Shown here: in pieces, positions 43,350-54,675 of the stretch
Layout of the letters: each line of letters starts with the position of its first letter
How positions within the stretch are numbered: the first letter of the stretch is position 1
Assembly (NCBI RefSeq): GCF_004664715.2
Contig: NC_051064.1
Coordinates: 112,403,740-112,467,739, forward strand
Direction of reading: 5' to 3'
DNA: 64,000 nucleotides
Origin: Peromyscus leucopus
Lineage: Eukaryota; Chordata; Mammalia; Rodentia; Cricetidae
Made by a program: the position numbers and the translations under genes
Notes under the pieces: model-generated
The model's input: only the letters and a program-made list of their open reading frames with translations
Database searches by the model: none
What the model was told of the DNA's origin: nothing

Positions 43350-43460
43350 TGTTACTTAGCCCCTAACTGTGACTCTGTACCAAGGTTGGACTTGAACTCT
43401 AGATTTTTGTTGCCTCAGCCTCCCAGATACTGAAAGAACAGGCACATACAATTCCTGACT
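43350..43460 (-). mobile_element. B1-like SINE, diverged
   Basis: accaaggttggacttgaact ... ttgcctcagcctcccagata. Confidence 0.5.
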
Positions 43461-43598
43461 GAGATCTAAGATTGGAACTAAGATGCATGAAACTAAAGGC
43501 GTTTCATTGTACTTTTTTGTGTACTAGATGTGTAGCATGTCTGACTCATGTCTTTAAAAAAAAGTGTATGCTTTGTTTTAGTTGGGTGGTAAGTTTCT

Positions 43599-43737
43599 TT
43601 TTTCTTCTTGAGACAATCTCACTATGTAGCTCTTGCTGGTCTGGAACTTGCTGTGTAGACCAGGCTGGCCTCAAACTCATAGAGATCTGCCTGTCTTTGC
43701 CTACTGGGTGTTGGGATTAAAAATGCCCAGCCCAGTA
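43599..43737 (-). mobile_element. B1 SINE, 11-bp TSD
   Basis: cttgagacaatctcactatg ... ttgggattaaaaatgcccag. gtaagtttctt at 43588-43598 and 43738-43748. Confidence 0.85.
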
Positions 43738-43934
43738 GTAAGTTTCTTGAGGAAGAATCTGTGACTTGCAAATCTTGGGTGCTTTTGTTGGTATCTGGAT
43801 ATGGTTGTGGGTGTATCGTACACTTCATTATGAGCTTTTTATTTTTATCAAAATGTGGTATAATTACTATCTTAAATACTTATTATTCAGATTAAATTGA
43901 AGTTTTCTTATTTTGGTATATAGAGATTTTTTTT

Positions 43935-44310
43935 TTGAAGGTTTAGGGCTCTGTGTGCTTGTTGGGTCCAGTGTTCTACCACTGAACTAAACCCATGGTC
44001 CAGCTTTGTTATTTAACAGGTTCTCACTGTGAAGTACTGGCTGGCCCTGAGCTTACATATACATAGACCAGGATGGCCTCCAACTTAGAGTCTCCTGTCT
44101 CTGCCTCCTGGGTACAGGGATTAATAAAGGTGTGTGTCTCCCCACCCAGCCAAGATTTAATTTTTATAATAATTTTTTAAAAAGTATTTATTTTCCGTGT
44201 GTTCAAGTTTGATGCCTATATATCTCAATTTTGAGGAATTGGTTCTCTCCTACTGTGTGCTTCTAGGGATCAAATTCAGGTCCTCAGGCTTTCAACAAGT
44301 ACTTTAAACC
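43935..44310 (-). mobile_element. ID, B1 and B3 antisense SINEs
   Basis: 43935-44002 ID-like (cagtgttctaccactgaact); 44018-44151 B1 (ggttctcactgtgaagtact); 44180-44310 B3 (gaattggttctctcctactg). Confidence 0.6.
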
Positions 44311-44370
44311 AGAAGGATTTGTAAATTGTTGCTTTAAAAAAACCAAAATCCTACTGTATGACCTAAAACC

Positions 44371-44643
44371 AATATGTACTCTGGCAGGCTAACACTGGAA
44401 AATCATGGGTTTGAGACTAGCCTTGTCTACATAGTAAGTTCTAGGCCAGTCTTAGAAGCATAGTGAGACGCTATCTTAAAAAAATGAAACAAAACAAAGA
44501 CTGAGTGTATTGGTGTACATCTGTAAGTTTAAGTGCTGAGTGTGGGGGCAGAAGGATGATCAGGATTTCAAGGTCATTCTTGGTTACATGGCAAGTTCCT
44601 AGTTAGTTAGTCTGGGTTATATGAAAAACCCTGTCTTAAGCCA
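44371..44643 (+). mobile_element. Two sense B1/B4 SINEs, diverged
   Basis: 44371-44495 (gggtttgagactagccttgt) and 44501-44643 (tcaaggtcattcttggttac). Confidence 0.55.
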
Positions 44644-44721
44644 AAACCCAAACCACAAACAACAAAAATTCCAAATCAAACCCAGAAGCCCCAAATGCTG
44701 TAAGTAGTATAAGAATGCTTT

Positions 44722-45020
44722 ATTTATTTGAGAAAGGGTTTCCTTGTGTTTTCTAGACTGACCTGGATTTTGTAATCTTCCTGCTTTAGTTTTTTAGAAT
44801 GCTGGGATATGTAGTTTTATTGTTGTTGGCTTTTTAATTTTAAGAATGATAAAATTTTGTTACAAAAATTTGGAAATTGGAGGGGAACATCCCCAATAAC
44901 TTCGATTTCTTGTACTTATTTATCTATTCATTTATTTTGAGATTTGATCTCTCTTTGTAGCCCAAGATGGTCTTGGAGTTCCTGTGTCAGTCTCTTGCTG
45001 ATATTACAGGTGTGTGTCAT
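44722..45020 (-). mobile_element. Two antisense B1-like fragments
   Basis: 44722-44815 (gagaaagggtttccttgtgt) and 44935-45020 (ttgtagcccaagatggtctt). Confidence 0.5.
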
Positions 45021-45062
45021 TTTGAGTTTATTTTTAATTTCATAAAAAACCAGAATGTGTAG

Positions 45063-45194
45063 TTGGGCAGTAGTGGCTCAGTGCCTTTAATCCCAGCACT
45101 TGAGAGGCAGAGGCAGGCAGATCTCTGTGAGTTTGAGGCCAGCCTGGTCTACAGAGCGAGATCCAGGACAGCCAGGACTACTAAGAACCCTATA
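45063..45194 (+). mobile_element. B1 SINE
   Basis: ttgggcagtagtggctcagt ... atccaggacagccaggacta. Confidence 0.85.
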
Positions 45195-45911
45195 GGGCTG
45201 AAAACAAACTCACCACATGTACTAGTAAACATATCAACTTACTGCTTCAATTTAACAGTTATGACAAAACATACAGGGTAGAGTTTGAGAATTACAACCT
45301 GTTTTCACAATCAGAAAAGGAATATTTTACTCAACATGACAGATTTGAGATATTATAGGAAAGGTGCAATGATGATTTTTTTTCCCTTTTTTTAACTTAT
45401 TATATTTTTTATTTTGAGTATATTTAGTATACTCAGGATCTCTGCTTACTCCAGAGACAACTAACTAGTCATTGTTAAAATGGTTCAGCATGTTCAGCAC
45501 TTGGGAAGGATTGGGTTAGTTATAATTAAGAGCAGTTGGGTTTGTCCAGTAGTGTCTCAGGGACAATTAAGAGTGCATTCCTTTATTTTCATTTGTTTAC
45601 AAGCTAATGTTAGTAACAGGTTCGTATACTGTCTTCAGTCACCTCATTTTAAATGTTCATTATGGCATTTTACTTGCATTCCAAAGAAATATAAAATCTT
45701 CTTTGTGAATTTGGGTTTTAATAACATTGTAACTCTGGAAACAAAAGCAGAAAAATAGTTTCCCAGAGATTCTAATTTTTTTTTTTGAGAATTGGTAGAA
45801 AATAATAAAAGAAAAGAAAATGTTAATTAGACAAACTCATATGATAGAATTTCATTTTAAATCATTTTAATTCTCACTAACAAAATGTGCCTTCATTTAA
45901 AAATTATCTTT
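45195..45911. other. AT-rich unique intronic stretch
   Basis: No repeat family or exon recognised. Confidence 0.5.
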
Positions 45912-46048
45912 AGGGGCCAGTGGGGGTTCAGTGTAGGTAAAGGCCTTTGCTGTTAAGCCTGATAATCTTGGGTTTGATTCCCAGGACCCACTTGGTGGAA
46001 GGAGAGACTGACTAATACACACTGGTGTGTGTGCTGACACAGTCTCAC
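45912..46048 (+). mobile_element. B3 SINE
   Basis: ggggccagtgggggttcagt ... cccacttggtggaaggagag. Confidence 0.7.
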
Positions 46049-46068
46049 ACAGTGGTTTAAAAAAAACC

Positions 46069-46388
46069 TATTGGAGAAATTATTTTGGCCACTCCACGTA
46101 GTTAAAAGGATATTTATTTAATGGCGAAACTCACAAATTAAGTAATGGGTAGGTCGCAGGGTCTGGGGAAGGTGTAATGCAGTCCAACGGTGTTCTCCGG
46201 AGCTCTACACAGTCAATCTGCACTGGTCAGCGTCCTGGCACGAGAGAGCGCCCAGAGCGAGTGCTGGCCCATCCAGCTCTCGGGTCCCCAGGCGCCTCCC
46301 CTCGCCCCGCCTCGTAGGCGTGACAGTTGCCAGAGTCTCAATGGGGGTTGGAACTTCCAGAACCAAGTTGGAATGGCTACCCACTACA
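46069..46388 (-). mobile_element. Solo LTR, TGTAGTGG family, perfect 6-bp TSD
   Basis: 320 bp, the complement of the 14066 element. Flanks aaaacc are perfect at 46063-46068 and 46389-46394, fixing the ends as TGTAG...CAATA in minus orientation. The CpG-containing middle (46250-46325) is GC-rich against AT-rich surroundings. AATAAA lies near its 3' end. Confidence 0.9.
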
Positions 46389-46739
46389 AAAACCCAAGTT
46401 ATCTTAGTTATTAGAAGGTTTAAATAGTCCGAAGGACTTTATAATTTGGATACATAAGTGGAAAATTAAATTCAGAAAAATGATTTTAGTTAAACATATA
46501 CAGGAGAAAGACTGGAAGAAAAAACACTTAGGATTTTATAATAGCATTAATTATAGCTTTTAGTTACCTCACCTTTAATAGTGAGCATGTATTCCTTCTG
46601 TTAGCAACTGGTTTAGCATTTTTATATGACACTTGGAAAATTTACTCCTTTAAATTGACATCAACAACAAAGTAAAACTATATTCTAAGATTACACCTGC
46701 ATTTAGATTTCTTTTCTTTTCTGTCTCTCCCCATCCTCT
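46389..46739. other. AT-rich unique intronic stretch
   Basis: Nothing recognised. Confidence 0.5.
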
Positions 46740-47135
46740 TGCTGGCCCCTGTTTATTTCACGTTGGCCCAGAACTTGTGTTGTAGGATAACTTTGAACTT
46801 CTGATCCTCCTGTCTCCACCTCTCAGTTGTGGGATCTTGTGCTACTACACCTGTTTTTATGCCATAATAGAGCCACACTACCAACTGCATCACATCCTGG
46901 TGTCCTTAGAATAAGAATTAAATTTCTTTTTAAATGCTGGAGATTAAACCCAGGGCCTGAGTGTTCTAGACAAGTGCTCTAACATTGAAACACACCTCCT
47001 ACCCTTTAGAGTTCTTTAAAAAAAAAAATTAAATTAAATTAATCGAGTTTACTCAGTTGTGTTTGTGTGTGTGTGTTACTAAGAATCCAACTCAGAGCCT
47101 GGCACATAATAGGCATACACTGTCACATCTGGTGG
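46740..47135 (-). mobile_element. B4-like and two ID-like SINEs
   Basis: 46740-46905 (gaacttctgatcctcctgtc); 46930-47003 (aaacccagggcctgagtgtt); 47075-47135 (gcctggcacataataggcat). Confidence 0.5.
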
Positions 47136-47249
47136 ATTTAATTTTAGATAATCTAATCTTTGTGTTTAGAGAAATTGATCAGAGAAATGATGATAATTAT
47201 AATTGGTTTGGAGAATTCAGTTAGAAGAGTAATTTATAATTTTGTGTTC

Positions 47250-47360
47250 TTTATAATTTACAAGGTATTTAGTACTCTTTCATTTGATCTTTATAATAAC
47301 CAGTGAACCAGGCTGTTTTCATCATTTCGAATTGGAGGATACTGAGGCTCATAATGTGGG
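47250..47360 (-). mobile_element. MIR core
   Basis: tcatttgatctttataataa ... ggatactgaggctcataatg. Confidence 0.6.
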
Positions 47361-47875
47361 ATGTACGTTTTATCTTCAGAGATAAAAGGGAACAGGAGTC
47401 TAGGTCTGAAAAAAAAATACAATTCTAGTTTACTGCCTGCTCTAGGCCCTTCGTCCATTTCCCAGAAGCAGCTAGTCCTATGTGTATATTCTGTAATGAT
47501 CTTTTTCTTTCTCTGATTGTGTTTTTTTAAAAAAACGTTTTTGATGTGCTGCTATTTTACAACTTTACTATCAATTTTAGTTTGTCTGATGTAGGAAGTT
47601 CTGTGTTAGTGCATATTTAAAGCATTTCAGGGTAATCCTGTGTATGAATATTCTCAGTTTAATTAACTTAGTCAACCTAATGATGGGCATATCTGTTGTT
47701 TTAGTCTTTTATTAGTAGCATTGCAGCAAATATTTTACATATTCTTGTGCCTTAGTTACATGAGTTAGTTTTTGGTGGATATAATTATTAGGTCATATGG
47801 TTTACATTTTTTTTCATTAAGAATTTTTTTTTAATTCATTTTACATACCAACCACAGATCCTCCTCTCTGGTTTA
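47361..47875 (-). mobile_element. Unassigned, ending in a possible L1 tail
   Basis: Mostly unassigned. 47819-47873 (attcattttacataccaacc then acagatcctcctctc) resembles the 3' UTR end of cricetid L1s in antisense. Confidence 0.3.
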
Positions 47876-47879
47876 AAAT

Positions 47880-48050
47880 TTTTTTTTTTTAGATTTATTT
47901 TTCATATATGAGTGTTTTACTTGCATGTGTGAATGTGCACCATGTGCATAGTGCTTAATGCCTCTGGACGTCAAAAGAGGGCATCATAGTTGTGAGCTGC
48001 CATGTGGATGCTGGGAAATCAAACTTACATTAGACATGCAACAAATGCTC

Positions 48051-48082
<32 letters not shown>

Positions 48083-48246
48083 ATTTATTATGTATACCGT
48101 GTTCTGTCTGCATGTATGCTTGGATGCCAGAAGAGGGCATCAGATCTCATTATAGATGGTTGTGAGCCACTGGGAATTGAACTCAGGACCTCTAGAAGAG
48201 CAGCCAGCAGCCAGTGCTCTTAACCTCTGCGCCATAATCTCTCCCT
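47880..48246 (-). mobile_element. B2 nested in B2
   Basis: The older B2 (47880-48050, gtgagctgccatgtggatgc) loses its head to a younger B2 (48051-48246: poly-T, agaagagggcatcagatctc, ... gcgccataatctctccc). Confidence 0.8.
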
Positions 48247-48327
48247 CCCTCAAAGGGCATATTTATGCTATATCTTGCTAACACTGTTTAAGAATGCTAT
48301 TTCTTCCATAGCTTTACCAATATGGTA

Positions 48328-48352
<25 letters not shown>
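48328..48352. repeat. (TG)n
   Basis: Short TG run followed by TATATA. Confidence 0.85.
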
Positions 48353-48358
<6 letters not shown>

Positions 48359-48534
48359 TAGACTTTTTAAATCAGTGTCAGTTTGACATAAAAATTAGAT
48401 TTCACCATTTTAGTTTGTCATTTCTTTAAGTATGTGTAAGGTTGAAATTGTTACTATTATTATTGGTAAACTGTTTAAGTTTTGTATGTTTAAAATTCAT
48501 AGCCTTTCTCTCAGAGCTTTTGCCAGATCTAGAT

Positions 48535-48882
48535 TTTTTTTTTCTTTCATTGCTGGATTTTGAACCCAAGGCCTTATGTGTGCTAGGCAAGTGCTGTACC
48601 ATTGAAGTTTATTTCTATTCAAAATCTATATATTTTTTAAAAAATTATGTGTCTAAGTGTTTTTGCTGCCTACATGTACATGTGTGTGTGTGTGTGTGTG
48701 TGTTTGCGAGTGTGTGTGCATGTGTGCCCTATGGCCGTGGTGGTCAGATAAGGGTGTCAGTTTCCCTAGAACTGAAGTTTCAGATGGTTATGAACCACCA
48801 TGTGGGTGTTGTGAGCTGAATCTGGATCCTCTGTAAGAGCAATAAGTGCTCAAGTGCTCTTAACTGCTGAGCCTTCCTAGCC
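48535..48882 (-). mobile_element. ID-like and B2 SINEs
   Basis: 48535-48610 ID (gctaggcaagtgctgtaccat); 48642-48882 B2 with an internal TG run (48678-48722) ending gctgagccttcctagccct. Confidence 0.65.
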
Positions 48883-48896
48883 CTAAATGTAGGGTG

Positions 48897-48897
<1 letters not shown>

Positions 48898-48945
<48 letters not shown>

Positions 48946-49115
48946 ATTTTTGTTTGTTTTTTGTTTTTGTTTGTGTGGGTTTTTTTTTTATTTTTTTTTG
49001 AGACTTTTGAAACTTCCTCTGACTATGTAGACCAGGCCAGCTGGGAACTCACAGAGATTTGCCTGCCCTGCCTCCCGAGTGCTGAGATTAAAGGAGTGCA
49101 CCATCACACTCAAGC
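48898..49115 (-). mobile_element. (TG)n and B1 SINE
   Basis: TG run 48898-48941; antisense B1 48980-49115 (gactatgtagaccaggccag ... gagattaaaggagtgcacc). Confidence 0.75.
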
Positions 49116-49144
49116 AGAGACAGAATAATATATAATATTTCTAA

Positions 49145-49240
49145 CAGTATCACTACATTCTCCCTGACCAGCTCTGTGATCTTGGGCATTCTGTTTAATC
49201 TCGAGCTCAGTTGTTTATTTGTATAGTAGAAATAAACTGT
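49145..49240 (+). mobile_element. MIR core
   Basis: accagctctgtgatcttggg ... attctgtttaatctcgag. Confidence 0.6.
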
Positions 49241-49299
49241 CGATCATTTAGGCATGTTGTGACTACAAAATGAACTGATGAATGGAAAAAAGATATGAA

Positions 49300-50008
49300 T
49301 GTATTAGGGTTTTCTAGAGTAGTGATTCTCAACCTTTGGGTTGCAACCCCTTTGTGTGTGTGGGTTTCCATATCACATACCCTGCATATCAGATATTTAC
49401 ATTATGATTCATAACAGTAGCAAAGTTATGGATTAGGAACAAAATAATTTTATGGTTGGGGGTCACCACAACATGAGGACTGGACTGTGTTAAAGGGTCA
49501 CAGTATTAGGAAGGTTGAGAACCATATATATATATATATAAAATACACACACAGAAAAAGGGGGACTTATTAGAATGGCTTATAGACTATGGTCCAGCTA
49601 ATCCAACAATGGCTGTCTGCCAATGGAAGGTCCAAGAATCCAGTAGTTGTTCAGTCCACAAAGTTGGACATCTCAGCTGGTCTTCAGTATGTGCTGGAAT
49701 CCCAAAGAAGTAGACTCTAATGCCGGTGAAGGAACGGACTTGCTAGTGAGAGTAAGAGCAGGCGGGCAAGGAGAGAGCTGCTTCCTTCTTTCATAACCTT
49801 TATATTGGTTGCTAGCAGAAGGTGTGGTCCAGAGTAAAGGTGTATCTTCCCGCCAGAAAAGGATCTGGATTAGAAGTGCGGTTTCCCATTTCAAGTGACT
49901 TCATTAGTAATAACAATGATAATAAAAAAATCCTCACAGGTCTGCCCAGTCATTTGGATTTTAATTAATTCTAGATATAGTCAAATTGACAACTAAGAAT
50001 AGCCATCA
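49300..50008 (-). mobile_element. LTR-like rodent repeat hosting a hAT insert
   Basis: In minus orientation it starts tgatggctattcttagttgt (50008) and ends aaccctaataca (49300), TG...CA. AATAAG stands where a poly(A) signal would be. A DNA transposon (49329-49536) interrupts its 3' end and a B1 begins at its 5' edge. Confidence 0.6.
49329..49536. mobile_element. URR1-like hAT-Charlie MITE
   Basis: Inverted ends agtgattctcaaccttt and aaggttgagaacca, with the diagnostic ggtcaccacaacatgagga and atcagatatttacattatga segments. Non-autonomous, no coding capacity. No clear 8-bp duplication remains. Confidence 0.85.
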
Positions 50009-50144
50009 TAGCTGGGCAGTGGTGGCACACACCTTTAATCTCAACACTCAGGAGGCACAGGCAGATGGATCTCTGAGTTTGAGGCCAGCCAGGGCTACAC
50101 ATAGAGAAACCCTGTCTGAGCAGGGGGGTTGAAGGTTGGAGGGG
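50009..50144 (+). mobile_element. B1 SINE with G-rich tail, 14-bp TSD
   Basis: agctgggcagtggtggcaca ... gaaaccctgtctgag followed by a G-rich, not A-rich, tail (50121-50144). Perfect aagaatagccatca at 49995-50008 and 50145-50158. Confidence 0.9.
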
Positions 50145-50410
50145 AAGAATAGCCATCACAATACATGTAGCTCTCAGTAATTTTTTTTTCTTTAGACTTC
50201 GTAGCTTTCTGTTTAAGCTATCTTGTGTAGTGCTCTGTGATATAAATGTGAACTTTGAGACTTGTGTACAAAAATTAGGAGCGAGGTAGAATAAATTTTA
50301 TATAAATAATACTTTCAAATGAAAGGTTGGGGCTGTTTTTGAAATTCATTCTGAGGTTAAGGATAATCTAGGGTGTTTTGTTTGTTTAATTGATGGTGAT
50401 TGTTATTTAT

Positions 50411-50650
50411 TGTAGAATATTTAACTATGCAAAGATGTGTTACATTTGTTTAACTGTAAAGATGTGTTGCATTTGTTCATGTTGCGGAATATTTATATAA
50501 AGATGTGTTGCTGTTTTACCTTGCCTACCTAAGGCACGTGATTAGTCTGATAAAAAGCTGAATGGCCAATAGCGAGGGAAGAGGTATAGGTGGGACTTCG
50601 GGCAAGAAGAGTAAATATAAAGAGGAATTTAGACTGGGGGGTGGGGGGAA
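50411..50650 (+). mobile_element. 5' part of a sense mys-like LTR
   Basis: tgtagaatatttaactatgc with three 'aaagatgtgtt(a/g)c' repeats (50430-50510), ataaaaagctgaatggccaa, tataggtgggacttcgggc. The 3' part is missing. Confidence 0.7.
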
Positions 50651-50734
50651 GAAACAGTTACGTCACTCATTACAGAACATTGAAACATACAGAAAAATAG
50701 CAAAAAGATTGATGTGTCCACAGTTTTTCTGCTA

Positions 50735-50825
50735 TTAGTTTTTATCCCAGGCTTGACTTGAAATCTTGGTCCTCTTACCTCAGCCTCCTGAGGCCTGGTG
50801 CATAGGCATGCACCACCATACAGAG
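50735..50825 (-). mobile_element. B1 fragment
   Basis: tcttacctcagcctcctgag ... ggcatgcaccaccatac. The following 50826-51296 shows nothing. Confidence 0.55.
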
Positions 50826-51296
50826 TCTGTTTAGAAGGATATAAGTTGAGTGTATTTATTTTTGTTACAAAGGCCATTTATAGTTTATTAAATTTTAGTT
50901 ATCATTGGAAATTGGCATTAAATGTTAGTGTGAGGAAGATTGAAATATTTCAGTTTGCATCTTCTATATAGTTCATGTTGCTCTCATTCTTATTTGTTCT
51001 CTACATTCTGTTCTTTTGTTTTTCCCCTTGGCATTCTTTCAAGCATGGCCTTGTGGGTGGATTCTGGACCATCTGGTACTAGAACAGCTTAAAACTGATT
51101 CTGTTGACTCTGCTTTGAGCCATACTTCTTGAAATGTCCTGGTATGTCTTTGTGCTTGGCACATTTTTTTCTTTTATATCCTCACTGCTTTCATGACTAA
51201 TTTTTCCCTAACACATGAATTTTGGCAGTATCAAGTATTCATGGATTAAGGTGGTCTTGTAGGCCTTTCCTCCAAATCCCTATAATAAAACCTTCA

Positions 51297-51595
51297 AGAC
51301 CAGTGTGGTCTATGGAGTGAGTTCCAGGACAGCCAGGGCAACACAGAGAAACCCTGTCTTCAAAAACCAAAAAACAAAAACTTGACAAACTTCGTTGTTT
51401 TGAGATGGTCTTTTAAACAAAGGTGTGTGTGTGTGTGGGGGGGGCACCTGCGCTGAGCTGGGTGGTGTGGCCCACGCCTTTAATCCCAGCACTTGGGAGG
51501 CAGAGGATCTGTGAGTTCAAGGCCAGCTTGGTCTAGAAAGTGAGTTCCAGGATAGTCTCCAAAGCTACACAGAGAAACCCTGTGTGTGTGTGGAA
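51297..51595 (+). mobile_element. Two sense B1 SINEs
   Basis: 51297-51382 3' half (agtgagttccaggacagcca); 51453-51595 fuller copy (tgggtggtgtggcccacgcc) with a TG-rich tail. Confidence 0.8.
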
Positions 51596-51676
51596 GTGTT
51601 GTTGTTTGAAATTGTGAATAAAAACATCAAAATCATGATCCTCCTGCCTCAGTATCCCAAATGCTGAATCAGTCAC

Positions 51677-51757
51677 TGTGGTGGTTTGAAAAAAATGGCC
51701 CCCAAAGGGTTGCCATGGTCATGGTGTCTCTTTACGGCAATAAAATACTGTAAGACA
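51677..51757 (+). mobile_element. 81-bp internally deleted MaLR/ERVL-type LTR
   Basis: tgtggtggtttgaaaaaaat head joined directly to the family's 3' end (ttgccatggtcatggtgtct ... gtaagaca). TG...CA, with gtcac at 51672-51676 and 51758-51762, a 5-bp duplication as in ERVL. Confidence 0.65.
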
Positions 51758-51771
51758 GTCACACTACTTTT

Positions 51772-52153
51772 CTTTTTTAGAAACAAGGCCTCTTGTAGCC
51801 CAGGCTCATCTTGAACTTGCTTTGTAGCTGAGGATGACCTTCTCCTCCTGGCCCTCTGATCCTCCTTAGCTCCTAAGGGCTAGCTAGCGTTACAGGGGTG
51901 TGAGCCACTCCTTTTCTGCTTGTGCTTTTGAAGTCTAGGAATCCTCTGCCAGAGCCAAGATTATAAAGATTTGTCCCCAACACACCTTTTGTAGTGTTTT
52001 TGTTTTGTTGTTTTTTTTAAAAGGCAGGTTTTTACCTCAGGCTGTCCTGGAACTCAGTAACTATGTAGACCAGGCTGGTCTCAAACTCACAGAGATCCCT
52101 CTGGTTCTGACTCCTGAGTGTTGGTATTAAAGGCACGAGCCACCACACCTAGC
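51772..52153 (-). mobile_element. Two antisense B1-type SINEs
   Basis: 51772-51908 (gtagctgaggatgaccttct) and 52011-52153 (ggctgtcctggaactcagta). Confidence 0.75.
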
Positions 52154-52267
52154 CAAGAGGGTGATTTTTTTTTTTTCAAGAGTTTCAGGTCTTATATGGT
52201 TCCTTGATTGATGCGTTCTTTATCTAATTAAAAAAAAGTGGGTTTTTTTTGTTTTTTTTTTTTTTTT

Positions 52268-52272
52268 TTACA

Positions 52273-52311
<39 letters not shown>

Positions 52312-52439
52312 AGATGTTGGTCAAAGGACAATTTGTGGGAGTAGGTTTTCTCTTTCTATCATATAGACTGTAGGGATTGAACTCAAGTTGTTGGGTTTAG
52401 GGATAAGCACCCTGACCCACTGAGCCGGCTCTCTGGTCC
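52268..52439 (-). mobile_element. B3 SINE with (TG)n
   Basis: TG run 52275-52308; gtcaaaggacaatttgtggg ... gacccactgagccggctctc. Confidence 0.75.
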
Positions 52440-52903
52440 TTTGAGTTACTTTTAATATAGGATGTGAAAGATCCAATTTCATTCTTTTGCTTGTCAGTAT
52501 CTTTTGCTTGTGGTGCAGTATCCCAGCACTATTATTGTCAAATAATCTTGATGTCATTGTCAAAAGTCAGTTAATCATAGATGAATGGGTTTATTCTGAA
52601 TTCATAGTTTTGTTCTTTTTGTCTATTCATGTACAGTGTAATGTCTTGAAATAATTGTTTTATAGTGAATTTTGAAATTGAGATGTGTTAGACATTTAAC
52701 TTCTTTTTCTTATTCGGGAATATTTTGGCTATTCTGAATTCATTGAAACTCTGCATGAACTTTAGATAGAATCAGCTCTACAAAATGTTGACTGGGCTTC
52801 TCCTAGGAATTGCATTGAATCAGTAGATGAGTTTGAAAAGTTTTGCCATCTTAACAATGTTAACACCTAATCCATTAACACAGGATGTTTTCACATAGCG
52901 CGT

Positions 52904-52948
<45 letters not shown>

Positions 52949-53510
52949 ACAGAGGGGTTTTCTGTATTGGCTGTCCTGTAACTCTGTAGAATAGGCTGGC
53001 CTTGAACTCAGAGATCTGCCTGTCTCTGCCTTCTGAGTATTGGGATAAAAGGCATGAGCCACCACATTAAAAAGAATTTTTAAAGTTTACCTTTAGAAAT
53101 TTATGTATTTTTAATGTTTTGCACAACAATATCTTATAGTTTTTCAGACTGTGTTTTATAGTTATTAGATTTACTCCTAAATATGCTATTCTTTTTGATG
53201 CTAGTGTGAATGGAATTGATTCCTTATTTTATTTTCAAATTTACTGCAAGTGCATAAAATATGATCACTTTTACTTATTGATTTTTTTATATCTTACAAC
53301 CTTGATAACTTTGTTTTAATGGATTCTTTAGTTCTTTGCTTATGAAGATCTTGTTCTCTGTGAATAGGGATAATTTTACATCATCTAGTCTGGATGACAT
53401 TTATTTCTTGTTTTTGTCTATATTCCCTGGCTAGCCCCTCCATTATAATAATGAAAAGACATGGCAAGAACAGACATGATGTGCCAGTCTTTGGGGGAAA
53501 ACTATGTATG
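52440..53510 (-). mobile_element. L1 ORF2 3' region, interrupted by (CA)n and B1
   Basis: The + strand shows antisense L1: gggcttctcctaggaattgc, agttttgccatcttaacaat, then ttactcctaaatatgctatt and gtctatattccctggctagc. (CA)n (52905-52947) and an antisense B1 (52948-53068) split it. Frame destroyed. Confidence 0.75.
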
Positions 53511-53594
53511 CATATAATACAGCCTCACACTGGCAGACCTACAGAGAGAAACTGAAAACTATACATGTATTTTCAGACTGTATAGTAATTTACT

Positions 53595-54070
53595 TGTGGA
53601 ATATTAATTTAAGATGTGTTACGTTTGTTTATGCTGGAACATTTGTATAATGATGCAAAGATGTGTTGAATTCTTTTATGTTGCGTTTGTTTAACTTTGT
53701 GAAGCTGTGTTACTTTGCCTGTCTAAAACACTAATAAAGACCTGAATGGCCATGAGTGAGGCAGGGGAAAGGATAGGCAGAGCTGGCAGGCAGAGAGAAT
53801 AAATAAGAGGAGAAATCTGGGAGAAAAAGATCGAGGAGCAAGAGAGGAAGGGGCCATCCACCCAGCTACACAGCAAGCCATGGAGAAAGAAGTAGAGAAA
53901 GAAATATAGAAATAGAAAAAGATAAAAGCCCACATGCAAAAGATAGACAGGATAAGTTAAGAGAAGCTGGCTAAAAATAAGCCAAGCTTCGGCTGGGCAT
54001 TTATAAGAAAGAAATGTCTGTGTGTATATTTATTTGGGAGCTGGGTGGTGGGCCCCCAAAAAGCAAAGAG
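53595..54070 (+). mobile_element. Sense LTR, mys-like ERVK family
   Basis: tgtggaatat start, AATAAA in 'cactaataaagacctg', gtgaggcaggggaaaggata, catccacccagctacacagc, ending gggagctgggtggtgggccc. An A/T homopolymer block follows (54071-54115). Confidence 0.75.
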
Positions 54071-54115
54071 TAAAAAAAAAAAAAAAAAATTTTTTTTAAT
54101 TTTTTTTTTTTTTGA

Positions 54116-54511
54116 AAAGAAGGTATTCTTCTGATTCTGTAAAGAATCAGGACAGTAAAATAGAATTATCACTTGTCTTTGAAATGTTGTCAATTGTTTA
54201 AGTTGTTAAAATACTTAAGCTCTACTAGCAGATACCTTGGCTAGGAGTTAGTATACAGTGAAAGTATACTAAGTCCATCCTGGTTTACATTAATGTATTT
54301 CAGTGTAATGATAAATAATAGTTCATTTTTAAAATGAGAAATCTGAGACAAATGGTAGTGAGCTGAATGAACTGCTAGGAAAACAAAATGAATCAAGACT
54401 CTCTACTGGACAATCGGACATATCCATGGCCATATTGGGAAGCACCATGATGCTTGGAGTGGGGAAAACCAGAGTGTGTATCCTGATTCTCTGACAAGTG
54501 ACCTCTGAAAT
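54116..54511. other. Unique intronic stretch
   Basis: Nothing recognised. Confidence 0.45.
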
Positions 54512-54675
54512 TAGTGGCACACACCTTTAATCCCAGCACTCTGGAGGCAAAGGCAGGTGGATCTCTGAATCGGAGGCTAGCCTGGTCTACAGAGAGAATT
54601 TCAGGACAGCCAGGGCTGTTACATAGAGAAACTGTCTCAAAAAAATCAAACCAAACCAAACAAAAAAACCAAAAC
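54512..54675 (+). mobile_element. B1 SINE, 5'-truncated
   Basis: gtggcacacacctttaatcc ... gagaaactgtctcaaaaaaa, tail with CCAAA units. Confidence 0.85.

Noticed and set aside
52440..53510. Active L1 reverse transcriptase
   Set aside because: Diverged, interrupted by a CA run and a B1, and with no open frame.
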